DNA of 55,723 nt. It comes from Salinivibrio siamensis. Its GTDB lineage: Bacteria > Pseudomonadota > Gammaproteobacteria > Enterobacterales > Vibrionaceae. This document shows, piece after piece, positions 27,433 to 36,911 of the stretch. The notes beneath the pieces were generated by a model. The model was not told where the DNA came from. It was given only the letters and a program-made list of their open reading frames with translations, and ran no database searches. Within the stretch, counting starts at the first letter, position 1; the number at the start of each line of letters is the position of its first letter. The stretch spans positions 1 to 55,723 of the forward strand of contig NZ_MUFB01000021.1 of NCBI RefSeq assembly GCF_001996005.1, read 5' to 3'. A program made the position numbers and the translations under genes.

Positions 27433-28107
27433 ATGGACACACATACCTACAAAGACTTTCCTATCCTTCTACCTATCAATGAATGCAAGGCACGTTACTT
27501 AGAGAAAATACGCAATATGTTAGCTGATGGTTATCAGGACTATAATAACCTCACTGTTGCTCGTCTTGACTTAAGGTTTCCAGCTACTGATGAGTCTGAT
27601 GACTTTCTGAAGCGTGATGAGGCCCTCTCTTTCGAGCGATGGAAAAAAGGCACGATTAAACGATTTATTCGAGCTATTGAATTAGAAATGGCAAAGCAAG
27701 AGTGTGAGAAGCGAGCGAAGGGTAAGCGGGTGCATCGTTGTAAGGTGCGATATTCTTGGGCAAGGGAGCGTAATCATTCACACAACGATCATTATCATTT
27801 CGCGTTGGTTTTAAATAAGGATAGGTTTTATTGCTGGGGGAAGTTTGAGAACGTCGAATGCGGTGATGGTTTATATAATATCATTGTCCGTGCCTGGGCG
27901 AAGGCAATCGGCCTGTGTAATAATCAAGCGATGGGGTTAGTGCATATCCCTGATAATAGCATTTACTACCTTCACGGACGTCCTGAGAGCTCTGAGCGAG
28001 CTGAGCAGGAGTATAAAGATATATTCTATCGACTAAGCTATTTAGCCAAAAAAAGAACCAAGCGTCGCAACGAGGGGTTTCGTTGCTTTGGTTCTAGCAC
28101 CAAGTAA
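27433..28107 (+). CDS. YagK/YfjJ (inovirus Gp2-like) family protein
   Basis: A 224-aa protein of the YagK/YfjJ group found in P4-like satellites and cryptic islands. The typical features are the N-terminal ARLDLRFP stretch, the long basic central helix, and HNDHYHFALVLNKD, a histidine-rich strand reminiscent of HUH replication initiators, followed by IVRAWAKAIGL and YYLHG. It has a clear GAGGAG ribosome site. A role in replication of the element is plausible by resemblance to filamentous phage Gp2, but is not established. It stands on the opposite strand from the recombinase and RadC genes that follow. Confidence 0.8.
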   Translation: MDTHTYKDFPILLPINECKARYLEKIRNMLADGYQDYNNLTVARLDLRFPATDESDDFLKRDEALSFERWKKGTIKRFIRAIELEMAKQECEKRAKGKRVHRCKVRYSWARERNHSHNDHYHFALVLNKDRFYCWGKFENVECGDGLYNIIVRAWAKAIGLCNNQAMGLVHIPDNSIYYLHGRPESSERAEQEYKDIFYRLSYLAKKRTKRRNEGFRCFGSSTK

Positions 28108-28183
28108 ATCTTGCACAATCGTTTTTTATTGATGATATATATTTAAAATCCCGTCGGCCGTACTGTCATGGTGCGGCCTTACC

Positions 28184-28744
28184 TCATATCTCTAAGGCAA
28201 TAAAATCATTGTCGACATCCTCCTGTGTAATACCAATATAACGAAGCGTGATGCCTTCTGAGGTATGGCGCAGCATTTTCATCACCCGACCAATATCTTT
28301 TGTAGCTTGATACAGCATATAACCGCGTGTTTTTCGCATTGAGTGCGTCCCTAACGAGAGGTTGAGCTCTTGCCCGACCTGTTGAAAGGCGAGAGTAACA
28401 GCGCGCCGAGAGAGCGGTTTAGGCGGCAACTGCTTAATCTGCTGACAGCGGTGAGATTGAAACAGGTAGACGTGATCAGGATGGTCTGCCCGTATCTTTT
28501 CAATGCGCGCCAGTGTTTTGGGGTTGAGCTGGATATCAGCAATCTTACCTGTCTTACGTTCTTTGATTCGCAACCGGTCACCGTGGATATCGTCGAACTG
28601 AATAGCAAGCAGATCGGAGATACGTAACGCCAGGTTTAACCCGATATACCAGACGTCGGCCATTTGGCGATGATAACGAATACTCAATAGGTGGCCGATA
28701 AGCTGAACAGTCTCAGCATCTTTGATGGCTTGAACTTCTGACAT
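28184..28744 (-). CDS. Short tyrosine recombinase (catalytic domain only)
   Basis: A 186-aa recombinase consisting essentially of the catalytic domain. Arg in LNLALRISDLLAIQFDD, Lys in KERKTGKI, the HSMRKTRGY box, and His plus Tyr in LRHTSEGITLRYIG are all present, so it should be active. It lacks the N-terminal arm- and core-binding domains, a layout like FimB/FimE phase-variation recombinases and the small recombinases that travel next to RadC genes in enteric and Vibrio islands. Ribosome site AGGAAG. Its target site is not visible. Confidence 0.88.
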   Translation of the reverse strand: MSEVQAIKDAETVQLIGHLLSIRYHRQMADVWYIGLNLALRISDLLAIQFDDIHGDRLRIKERKTGKIADIQLNPKTLARIEKIRADHPDHVYLFQSHRCQQIKQLPPKPLSRRAVTLAFQQVGQELNLSLGTHSMRKTRGYMLYQATKDIGRVMKMLRHTSEGITLRYIGITQEDVDNDFIALEI

Positions 28745-28919
28745 GGCTTACTTCCTTTTTTCTTCACAGATGGAGGTTTTGAGAAGCACAGCACGACAGC
28801 GACAGCCAGACCCTTGTTGCGCCTGGGTTGGCTGCTTCCCGTTTTAACATAATGAGAAGCAGGGAAAGGTATCGCTGCCTGTGTGCATGTGTGGCGTGTA
28901 AAAATGGCCTGTGAAGCCG
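28745..28919. other. Short intergenic spacer
   Basis: No gene or clear RNA. Probably the promoter region of the recombinase gene. Confidence 0.3.
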
Positions 28920-29423
28920 CTACACGACTGGGATCCAGCCTCGCTCGGCGAAAGACACACAGTCTTCACCGACAACCACATGATCTAAAACGCGAACATC
29001 GATAAGGCCCAACGCTTTGATCAATTTGTCAGTGATATGACGGTCTGCTTGTGACGGCTCGGCAATCCCCGATGGGTGGTTGTGCGCAAAGATAACGGCA
29101 GCTGCATTGTGACTCAGTGCCGCTTTTGCCACTTCGCGTGGATAGATAGACGCGGCATCAATGGTGCCAAAGAACAGGATATCGAACTGGATCAGCCGAT
29201 GTTGGTTATCCAGCAGCATCAACGCAAACACTTCACGATCGTACGCGCCGAGCTTGAGCTTTAAGTATTCCATCACGTTTTTAGGGCTCGTGAAGGTGCC
29301 TTCGCGTTTGTACTTTTGTGCGAGCGCTTCCGCCGCGTGCTCTAAGAGCTGATTCAACTCAGATGGCTGGTGGACAGGGTAGTTGTCTGCAGGGGTGAAC
29401 AGGGGAGCGTGTGACGTACGCAT
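28920..29423 (-). CDS. RadC/YeeS-family JAB (JAMM) domain protein
   Basis: A 167-aa member of the RadC family, short form typical of mobile elements (chromosomal RadC is longer and has a helix-hairpin-helix start). The metal-binding JAMM signature is intact: the Glu in [26 protein letters not shown] with H-x-H and the distant Asp. These domains have a metalloprotease fold, although the activity of RadC proteins is unresolved. Strong AAGGAGA ribosome site. It lies upstream of the short recombinase on the same strand, the usual companion arrangement in islands. Confidence 0.92.
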   Translation of the reverse strand: MRTSHAPLFTPADNYPVHQPSELNQLLEHAAEALAQKYKREGTFTSPKNVMEYLKLKLGAYDREVFALMLLDNQHRLIQFDILFFGTIDAASIYPREVAKAALSHNAAAVIFAHNHPSGIAEPSQADRHITDKLIKALGLIDVRVLDHVVVGEDCVSFAERGWIPVV

Positions 29424-29574
29424 AGGGAGTCTCCTTTAAGTAATTGATGTGGCTATGCGTATCGATGACATATATCTGAAATCAGGTTGGTTAGGGGAGT
29501 GGGTACAAGAGGGGCGAAACCGGTAAATCTTTACGTGCGCGGAAATCTCATGAGTCCAATAACGGAGTAATATC

Positions 29575-29766
29575 ATGAGATTAATTAAACTGAGCGAAGT
29601 AAAACACATGACAGGCCTTGGCCGTTCAACCATCTACAACCTGATGAAAGACGGTACCTTCCCGAAAAGTGTGCCCCTGGGAGGTCGAGCGGTCGCGTGG
29701 GTAGAAAGTGAAGTCGAAGAGTGGGTGATGGCAAGGATCGCGGAGAGAGATAGTGAGGTGCGATAA
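29575..29766 (+). CDS. alpA: AlpA-family transcriptional activator
   Basis: A 63-aa MerR-like DNA-binding protein of the AlpA family, which activates excision genes in P4-like satellites and other islands. The sequence reads through LSEVKHMTGLGRSTIYNLMK, then GTFPKSVPLGGRAVAWVESE, both diagnostic. CGGAG ribosome site. It is divergent from radC and sits just upstream of the methyltransferase module, with its end overlapping the upstream extension of that frame. It may control excision or expression of the module. Confidence 0.93.
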   Translation: MRLIKLSEVKHMTGLGRSTIYNLMKDGTFPKSVPLGGRAVAWVESEVEEWVMARIAERDSEVR

Positions 29767-29953
29767 AGATAATAGTTTTTGTATTGCCGTTTATAGCGCT
29801 CGTGGTTCGGCTTGTTACCAGAAACTCGGAATTGCCTGTTTGATACCTCTGTCGTATCATTCGACATCTGAATTGGAGCTAAGTATTTATTCTGTCATCA
29901 GAACTTGCTCGTATCCGAAAGCTCAAAAAACGATTGGCACCAGGAGTCTGTAC

Positions 29954-32677
29954 ATGGCGATTAGTCAGGCACGCATTATCGAATCCATGGAGCAGGCTTG
30001 CTCCAACCTCAATCCGAATGAGTTCATTTTCTCCTTTCTTGATGCCTACGGATTTCCGAAGAGCACCATAACTCGCCTTCGTAAAGGTGACGACAGCCGG
30101 AACGTTGCAAGCGGTAATGATATTGGGCTGAAGAAGAAGCTCTATTTCCGAACCGTTCCAGAGGGGATAGATTTGAATGCCGAAGCAGACTCGCTCAAGG
30201 CAAGCGAAGTCGTATCAAGGAACGATATCCGCTTTGTGATCGTCACTGACTTCAAGAGCCTGGTTGCCTTCGATATCAAGGCAGAAGAGCGCCTTGAAAC
30301 CAGCATGGATGAACTTGACAAACAGTATGCCTTCTTTCTCCCGCTGGCTGGGTATGAGAAAGCGGTCATGTACTCAGAACATCCAGCTGACGTTAAAGCC
30401 TCTGAGAAGATGGGGCGGCTGTTTGATTTGATCCGCGAGCGCAATGACCTATCGAAGCCTGAGGACATTCACGCGCTCAACGTTTTCCTTACCCGCCTCT
30501 TGTTCTGCTTCTACGCCGAAGACACTGGCATCTTCGCTCAGGGCCAGATGACATCTGCCATTCAGTCAACGACGCAGGAAGATGGCTCTGACGTAGATCA
30601 GTTTTTCTCAGATCTCTTCACTGTCCTGAATCTGGATGATAAGGCACCTGAGCGAGCATCTATGGCTGCTCACTTCCAGGAGTACCCCTACGTCAATGGT
30701 GGCCTTTTTGAGGCAGATGAGCCCATCCCCGAATTTGGACGAAAAGCCCGGAGACTCTTGATTGATTGCGGGAGCATGGATTGGTCTGAGATAAATCCAG
30801 ATATCTTTGGCTCGATGTTCCAGGCAGTCATTGATGAAGAACAACGGGGAAGTCTGGGGCAGCATTACACCTCTGTCTCCAACATCATGAAGGTAATTCA
30901 GCCTCTATTCCTCGACAAACTTTATGCTGAGCTTGAGAAGAGCCGGAAAAACGGGCGAAAACTGAAAAAATTGCTTATGCGGCTCCAGAATCTGCGCATT
31001 TTTGATCCGGCATGCGGTTCCGGAAACTTCCTGATCATTGCGTACAAAGAGCTTCGCAAGCTAGAAATGCAAGTCATTGATGCGCTAAACAAAGTCTCGG
31101 ATCAGACTGAAATGTATTACTCAGGGATTAAGCTGTCCCAGTTCCATGGTATCGAGATCGATGATTTTGCGCACGAAGTCGCTGTTTTGTCTCTCTGGTT
31201 AGCAGAACATCAGATGAATATGGCTTTTAAAGAGATGTTCGGGTACGCAGAGGCAGCGCTTCCACTTCGAGACTCCGGCAATATTAGTTGCGGAAACGCT
31301 CTCCGCGTTAATTGGGAAGAAGTATGCCCCTTAATAGAGTCAGGGGAGGCGGGCCATGAGCTCTATATTTGCGGCAACCCTCCATTCTCAGGCCGAGGAA
31401 ATAGATCTGAAGAACAATTGGCAGAGATGAGTGATATTTTCAAAGGTTTTAAGCATTACAAAACGTTGGATTATGTTTCGTGCTGGTTCATTCTAGGCGC
31501 CAGAATGGCAAAAAAATATGATGCCGAAATAGCATTTGTCAGCACTAACTCTATATGTAAGGGCGAGCAGGCGGGCTTGTTATGGCCTGAAATATTTAAA
31601 CAAGGAGTGGATATCCATTTCGCTCACCAAACGTTTAGCTGGAAAAATAGCGCAAAAGATAACGCCGGCGTTCATGTTGTAATAGTTGGCCTATCTACTC
31701 ACCCTGAAGATAAGTTTTTATACGATGGAATTCATAAAGCTCATGTTCGCAATATTAGCGCCTACCTGACAGAAGGCGCTAGTGATGCGGTGGTGGCGAG
31801 AGAGGCCTCTGTTTCGAAGGCTCCTAAAATGCTATTTGGTAGCATGCCTCGGGATGGCGGACACCTTTTGCTTTCCGATGTTGAGAAAAAAACCTTAGAA
31901 ACTCAATCTCCAGCTGTTTCAACTTTTATTAAAAGAATATATGGAGCTTCCGAATTTTTAAATGGGAAAACACGCTGGTGCCTTTGGCTTAAAGATGCAA
32001 GCGAGGATATCCTGAAATTACCTGGCGTTAGTGAGCGCGTTGAAGCAGTCCGTGCTATGCGAAGTAAAAGCAAGGCAGCTTCTACCAGAGAGTGGTCAAA
32101 ACTGCCTCATTTGTTTGTTCAAATGGCTCAACCCGAATCAGGAAGTTATATTTTGGTGCCTCGCGTCTCATCTGAGCGAAGGGAGTATATCCCTATTGGG
32201 CTCATGGATGCTTCCCATGATGTATGCAGTGATGCAAATCTGTTTATTCCGAATGCTACCCTTTACGAATTCGGCATCCTTACATCCGAAATGCACAACG
32301 ACTGGATGCGCACCGTCGCAGGACGTTTAGAGAGTCGGTACCGCTATTCTGCCACGCTGGTTTACAACACATTCCCTTGGCCCGAAGTTAATGATCGGCA
32401 GCGAAAGAAAATCGAAGAGCTTGCCGAGGAAGTCCTTCTTGTGCGTGAGGATTATCCCGACAAATCCTTATCAAAGCTTTACGACCCAAAAGAAATGCCG
32501 GAGCCACTTCGAGAAGCTCATAAGGCCTTGGATCGTGCTGTCGAGAAACTTTATCGAGACAAACCATTCAGAGATGCAACCGAACGTTTGGAACACCTCT
32601 TCGCCCGTTACGAAAAATTGATTGCTGAAGAAAAAGTGAAGAAACCTGCCAAGAAAACAGCCAAAGGGAGTAATTGA
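29954..32677 (+). CDS. MmeI-like class I DNA methyltransferase (module gene 1)
   Basis: A 907-aa DNA adenine methyltransferase of the MmeI/type IIL-like group. Motif I FDPACGSGNFL lies at about residue 349 and the catalytic NPPF at about 475, with the HGIEIDDFAHEVAVLSLWLA motif between. The C-terminal third (YRYSATLVYNTFPWPE) is the usual target-recognition end. The N-terminal 120 residues (NDIRFVIVTDFKSLVAFD) occupy the place of the MmeI nuclease, but I see no D...E-x-K. Start chosen at 29954 for AGGAGT eight bases upstream; the open frame starts 67 codons earlier. The helicase gene begins two bases after its stop. Confidence 0.88.
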   Translation: MAISQARIIESMEQACSNLNPNEFIFSFLDAYGFPKSTITRLRKGDDSRNVASGNDIGLKKKLYFRTVPEGIDLNAEADSLKASEVVSRNDIRFVIVTDFKSLVAFDIKAEERLETSMDELDKQYAFFLPLAGYEKAVMYSEHPADVKASEKMGRLFDLIRERNDLSKPEDIHALNVFLTRLLFCFYAEDTGIFAQGQMTSAIQSTTQEDGSDVDQFFSDLFTVLNLDDKAPERASMAAHFQEYPYVNGGLFEADEPIPEFGRKARRLLIDCGSMDWSEINPDIFGSMFQAVIDEEQRGSLGQHYTSVSNIMKVIQPLFLDKLYAELEKSRKNGRKLKKLLMRLQNLRIFDPACGSGNFLIIAYKELRKLEMQVIDALNKVSDQTEMYYSGIKLSQFHGIEIDDFAHEVAVLSLWLAEHQMNMAFKEMFGYAEAALPLRDSGNISCGNALRVNWEEVCPLIESGEAGHELYICGNPPFSGRGNRSEEQLAEMSDIFKGFKHYKTLDYVSCWFILGARMAKKYDAEIAFVSTNSICKGEQAGLLWPEIFKQGVDIHFAHQTFSWKNSAKDNAGVHVVIVGLSTHPEDKFLYDGIHKAHVRNISAYLTEGASDAVVAREASVSKAPKMLFGSMPRDGGHLLLSDVEKKTLETQSPAVSTFIKRIYGASEFLNGKTRWCLWLKDASEDILKLPGVSERVEAVRAMRSKSKAASTREWSKLPHLFVQMAQPESGSYILVPRVSSERREYIPIGLMDASHDVCSDANLFIPNATLYEFGILTSEMHNDWMRTVAGRLESRYRYSATLVYNTFPWPEVNDRQRKKIEELAEEVLLVREDYPDKSLSKLYDPKEMPEPLREAHKALDRAVEKLYRDKPFRDATERLEHLFARYEKLIAEEKVKKPAKKTAKGSN

Positions 32678-32679
32678 TC

Positions 32680-34746
32680 ATGGCTGATCTGATGACGGTC
32701 CAGTACAAGCAAACTGGCAAGAGTTCGAACTTGAACGAATTGGGTATGCGGGAGATGCAAGCTCGGGCGTATGAGGCTCGTGAGGCTCAATACCTTCTCT
32801 TGAAAGCGCCTCCTGCCTCCGGGAAATCCCGAGCCCTGATGTTCCTCGGATTGAACAAATTGCACCACCAGGGGCTCAAAAAAGTCATCGTAGCCGTGCC
32901 CGAAATGTCCATTGGTGGCTCTTTCAAGGACACCGACCTCAAAAGCGCAGGCTTCTTTGCCGACTGGAAGGTGCATCCCAGCTACAACCTCTGTGTACCT
33001 GGCGGGGAGGATCGCAAGGTCAAAGCCTTTATCCGTTTCATGTCTGACCCGGACGCAGACGTTTTGATCTGCACCCATGCAACTCTGCGGTATGCCTACA
33101 AAGAGCTGGCTCCTTCGGACTTCAACGAAACGTTGCTGGCGATTGATGAATTCCACCATACCTCAGCGGACGGTGAAAATCGGCTTGGCGAGCTTATTGA
33201 TGGCGTCATGGCGGGCTCCAATGCCCATATTGTGGCAATGACGGGCTCATACTTCCGTGGCGACGCCGTTCCGATTCTCCTGCCAGAGGACGAAGAGAAG
33301 TTTACCCAGGTCACCTACACCTACTACGAACAGCTCAATGGCTACAGGTATCTGAAGTCACTTGGTATCGGCTATCACTTCTACACCGGTCGCTACCTGG
33401 ATGCTGTGCATGAGGTGCTGGACACCTCGAAGAAGACGATCGTTCATATTCCAAACGTCAACGCGGTCGAGTCCACGAAGGACAAGTATTCTGAGGTCGA
33501 TTACATTCTCGATGCTATCGGTGAGGTCGTCGAGAAGGATATGAAGACTGGGATTATTACGGTGAAAGACCAGTCTGGCCGGCTTCTAAAGGTTGCCGAT
33601 CTGGTTGACGATAACCCACTTCGGGTAGAGGTTCAGAACTACCTCAGGAATGTGTCGAAAGCAGATGACATGGATATCATTATTGCCTTGGGCATGGCGA
33701 AGGAAGGCTTTGACTGGCCGTGGTGCGAGCATGTGCTGACCATCGGTTATCGATCTTCGCTCACGGAAATTATCCAAATTATCGGCCGTGCCACTCGCGA
33801 CTCGGAAGGCAAGTCACACGCCCAGTTTACCAACTTGATTGCCCAGCCAGACGCAGAGGATGACGACGTCAAAACGTCGGTCAACAACATGCTCAAGGCC
33901 ATCACCGTATCGCTGCTGATGGAGCAGGTCTTGGCACCCGCCGTGAACTTCAAGCCGAGGTCTCGGATACGGCCTGGCGAGGAAGTTGACCCCGGCACCG
34001 TGGTCATTGAAGACACCACATCGCCTGTCTCCGACAAAGTCATGAAGGCCCTGGAGAACATGGACAACATCAAAGCCGCTATCCTTCAAAAGCCTGAAGT
34101 CATTGCACCAGCTGTGACAGGCGACGATGATCCAGAGGTGATGGAGCAGGTGGAAATTCCAAAGGTCGTGGAAACGCTTTACCCAGGCATGGATGACAGT
34201 GAGATAAGCACTGTCTCAGAAGCCGTACATGCTTCCATGGCCATCCAGTCTACAGGAGGACTGTTCGATGAGTCTGACCTGCCTGAAGACGCTCAGATCA
34301 TGACTCCTGAGGGTGTTCAAGAAGATGCGCCGGATTACCAAGGGGGCACCGAGAAACCATCGAAAACCGACGTTGGTGCCGGGAGCGATGAGCCCAAGCC
34401 GAATCGCAAGTTTGTGCTGATTGGGAACAAGTTCGTCAATATCGAGAACCTCAATGTCGATCTGATTCGTCAGGTGAATCCCTTCCAGGGTGCCTATGAG
34501 ATCCTATCAAAATCCGTCACACCATCGGTTCTCAAGACCATACAGGACACCGTGGTTGGTATGCGATCACAGATGTCTGAAGAAGAGGCCGTTATTCTCT
34601 GGCCGCGAATCAATGAGTTCCGCAAGGAGAAAGGCCGAGAGCCTTCTGTGACGGCTAGTGAGCCGTATGAGCGCCGTTTGGCGGATGCACTGGCTTACAT
34701 CAAGAGAAAGGCTCAGGAGCGCAAGGCTCAGGCACAGACGTCGTAA
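32680..34746 (+). CDS. SF2 DEAD/DEAH-like helicase (module gene 2)
   Basis: A 688-aa superfamily 2 ATPase. Walker A APPASGKSRAL lies near residue 43, motif II is DEFHH near 155, motif III-like AMTGSYFRGD follows, and the second RecA domain has ALGMAKEGFDWPW and QIIGRATRD near 366. This resembles the restriction-type ATP-dependent translocases. About 280 C-terminal residues are unassigned and include an acidic linker (APAVTGDDDPEVMEQVE) and a lysine-rich tail. It shares the hexapeptide SKTDVG with the next protein. GGGAG ribosome site, start 2 bases after the methyltransferase stop, 12 bases before the nuclease gene: a single operon. Confidence 0.88.
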   Translation: MADLMTVQYKQTGKSSNLNELGMREMQARAYEAREAQYLLLKAPPASGKSRALMFLGLNKLHHQGLKKVIVAVPEMSIGGSFKDTDLKSAGFFADWKVHPSYNLCVPGGEDRKVKAFIRFMSDPDADVLICTHATLRYAYKELAPSDFNETLLAIDEFHHTSADGENRLGELIDGVMAGSNAHIVAMTGSYFRGDAVPILLPEDEEKFTQVTYTYYEQLNGYRYLKSLGIGYHFYTGRYLDAVHEVLDTSKKTIVHIPNVNAVESTKDKYSEVDYILDAIGEVVEKDMKTGIITVKDQSGRLLKVADLVDDNPLRVEVQNYLRNVSKADDMDIIIALGMAKEGFDWPWCEHVLTIGYRSSLTEIIQIIGRATRDSEGKSHAQFTNLIAQPDAEDDDVKTSVNNMLKAITVSLLMEQVLAPAVNFKPRSRIRPGEEVDPGTVVIEDTTSPVSDKVMKALENMDNIKAAILQKPEVIAPAVTGDDDPEVMEQVEIPKVVETLYPGMDDSEISTVSEAVHASMAIQSTGGLFDESDLPEDAQIMTPEGVQEDAPDYQGGTEKPSKTDVGAGSDEPKPNRKFVLIGNKFVNIENLNVDLIRQVNPFQGAYEILSKSVTPSVLKTIQDTVVGMRSQMSEEEAVILWPRINEFRKEKGREPSVTASEPYERRLADALAYIKRKAQERKAQAQTS

Positions 34747-34758
34747 GAGGGATATGAG

Positions 34759-36066
34759 ATGCCACCGATCAATCACAACAGACGAAAAGCCGCAGATCGG
34801 CCTTCACTGGACGATATATTTGCTGGCCCGGATGAGTTCGGTCTTCTTGACGTTGAGGCCAAGAAATCAAGCTCGGGTGCGCCTCTTGAAGTGTCTCGAT
34901 TTGAAGAGATTAGCATGTTCGTCGATCAGAAAGGAAAAGCTCCGCAGGCTGATGGACGTGACCTCCTGGAAAAGCGTCTCGCCCGACGACTAAAGAGCTA
35001 CACAGCGCGAGAAGATCTGTTGTCGGCTCTGAAGCCATACGACCGCCACAATCTGCTGCCCGAGCCCGCAGCGTCGAATCAGGAGGCCACCCTACATGAT
35101 GAGGAGAGGCCTTCTCACGCTTCTAGCGAACCTAGTGAGCGAACTTCGAAAACAGATGTGGGTCAGGCGGAAAACGTCACATCACTTGATGACATTTTTG
35201 CGAGCGAGGCATTCTCAGAGTTTGATCAAGGAGAAGACTCCATCTTTGACCCTGTTCATGTCTCATTCGACAAAAGCCGAGAGGAGCCAGATGAGATCGC
35301 TCAGCGGCGTGTATGCCAGGATTTCTATGCGTTTGAACCAATATTCAGGGATCTGCACGAGAAGCTGAAAACTGGCGACGTGAAGGCAGCCCGCTTCCAG
35401 CAGGCTTCACAAGTTCAGCCGGGTGACGCCTTTATACTGGAAGGCGTCATGTGTCTAGTAGATGAGGTTGGCGAGTACCGAGAAGATAACCAGGGACGAT
35501 ACGATCCACGCTTGCGCATCATTTTCGAGAATGGAACGGAGTCCAACCATCTCTTACAGTCGCTGGCAAAACGCCTTTACCAGGAGCCTACTGGACGGAG
35601 AATCATCCGTGATGCTGAGTCGATCGTCGATGCCTTCAACAATGTGAACCACAAGGATAAGAGGGTTGGCCAAATTTATTTCGTCACGACGTTGAGCGAT
35701 AAGCCAGCACTTAGGGAAATTCCGAATCTACTGAAAATTGGTTATACCGAACTGACGGTGGATGAGCGGACAAAAAATGCGGAGCGAGATACAGCGTTCC
35801 TCGAAGCACCGGTCAAAAAGCTCGCGTCGATAGAGTGCTACAACTTGAATCCGAACAAGTTTGAGACCCTCATTCATGGGTTCTTGCACGCTCAGCGAAT
35901 TAAGATGACGCTCACCGGAAAAGACGGAAAAGAATATCACCCGAAAGAATGGTTCTCTGTTCCGCTCGAAACCGCTCGAGAAGTCGTAAAACGAATCATT
36001 GATGGAAGTATTGTTGATTACCGTATGGACAATACTACTGGGCGATTGGTGAAGAAAAAGGTATGA
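34759..36066 (+). CDS. GIY-YIG (T5orf172-like) nuclease protein (module gene 3)
   Basis: A 435-aa protein with a C-terminal GIY-YIG nuclease of the T5orf172 type at about residues 303-405: VGQIYFV, then NLLKIGYTE, a conserved Arg in DERTKNAERD, and Glu369 in KFETLIHGFL, matching the GIY...YIG...R...E-x3-H pattern. The N-terminal 180 residues look disordered and acidic and contain the short motif SLDDIF twice (16-21 and 142-147) and SKTDVG (130-135), which suggest docking peptides. A middle domain (about 190-280) is unassigned. It is the likely cutting subunit of the three-gene module. Confidence 0.85.
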   Translation: MPPINHNRRKAADRPSLDDIFAGPDEFGLLDVEAKKSSSGAPLEVSRFEEISMFVDQKGKAPQADGRDLLEKRLARRLKSYTAREDLLSALKPYDRHNLLPEPAASNQEATLHDEERPSHASSEPSERTSKTDVGQAENVTSLDDIFASEAFSEFDQGEDSIFDPVHVSFDKSREEPDEIAQRRVCQDFYAFEPIFRDLHEKLKTGDVKAARFQQASQVQPGDAFILEGVMCLVDEVGEYREDNQGRYDPRLRIIFENGTESNHLLQSLAKRLYQEPTGRRIIRDAESIVDAFNNVNHKDKRVGQIYFVTTLSDKPALREIPNLLKIGYTELTVDERTKNAERDTAFLEAPVKKLASIECYNLNPNKFETLIHGFLHAQRIKMTLTGKDGKEYHPKEWFSVPLETAREVVKRIIDGSIVDYRMDNTTGRLVKKKV

Positions 36067-36465
36067 GTGATGCGCTACTTTGACTTGCTAAACATGCCTA
36101 TCCTCTGACCCAGCTACGTCATTGATGAGAAGAGCATTCTGGTGAGCAAAAAATCTGGCTATATTGCAGCTCAACGCACCTAAGCGGGTTATCAATACTC
36201 TGTAAGCATATTAGGACAGGCGAGCTGTAAACGTAATAATCGTTGCGCAAACGCCGCTATCAGAAACTGAGCGCAACGACTGTGATGCAGATAGTCCTTC
36301 AGTCCGCTTCTGGAGCATATTTCGCCACATTTTAGGCGTTCGTTGCTCCACGGCTGAATAACGCGAGATATGATTGCAATAGGATAAGAGCCCAAATACT
36401 ATCCAAGGCCACTCTTGCATAAATCCTGCTTTTTAGCCTAACGTTTTTGCGTGGTTGGCTTTACG
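36067..36465. other. Intergenic region between convergent modules
   Basis: About 400 bases with no supported gene. Short minus-strand frames (36192-36420) run through it, and could be a decayed coding sequence, but I see no family signature. Confidence 0.35.
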
Positions 36466-36876
36466 TTACTCAACGTACTTATCATATGCCCGTTCTTCGC
36501 AGAGAGCATGCCACACCGCTTGCGGAATTAGCTTTCTCGCCCAACCATAGTAACCCCACGTTTTAGTTAGATCTTCCTGCCAGCAATCGTCGCAGATCAA
36601 GGAATGATAATGGACTCGACCCGCCATTATATCCATATAGATCTCGTGGAGACTCTTTGGATTGTTGCAATAGCATTTGAACTTTTTATCTCGAGTTCTA
36701 TCGGCGAGAGGACCGACTAACCTCTGGTAGATGAAGGGGTAGTTTTTCTTCAACCGTTGATGAACCGCATCCAAGACATCAACTCTTTCTTTGCCTAGGG
36801 CATTATTACGAAGACGTAACAGATCCTCTTCTGAGTCATATCGCCCTTGGTGGATTCTGGATACTAGGCCCGTCAT
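36466..36876 (-). CDS. Small Cys-containing partner of the Rad50-like ATPase
   Basis: A 136-aa basic protein of no recognised family. Near the middle it has paired cysteines, CYCNNPKSLHEI and then CDDCW about 35 residues later, which could hold a zinc ion. The start at 36876 is preceded by GGGGGG at good distance; the ATG 5 codons upstream has no ribosome site. It begins 36 bases after the stop of the ATPase gene on the same strand, so the two form an operon. A nuclease, RNA-binding or adapter role is possible; nothing in the sequence decides. Confidence 0.6.
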   Translation of the reverse strand: MTGLVSRIHQGRYDSEEDLLRLRNNALGKERVDVLDAVHQRLKKNYPFIYQRLVGPLADRTRDKKFKCYCNNPKSLHEIYMDIMAGRVHYHSLICDDCWQEDLTKTWGYYGWARKLIPQAVWHALCEERAYDKYVE

Positions 36877-36911
36877 TGAATTTCCCCCCATTTATAATGC
36901 TTTACTTACCG

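Noticed and set aside
29954-36066. DISARM or BREX system
   Set aside because: No DrmA/DrmB, PglZ, BrxC or other obligatory components in or near the module.
36192-36420. Possible transposase remnant on the minus strand
   Set aside because: Frames are short, and no catalytic or family motif can be read.
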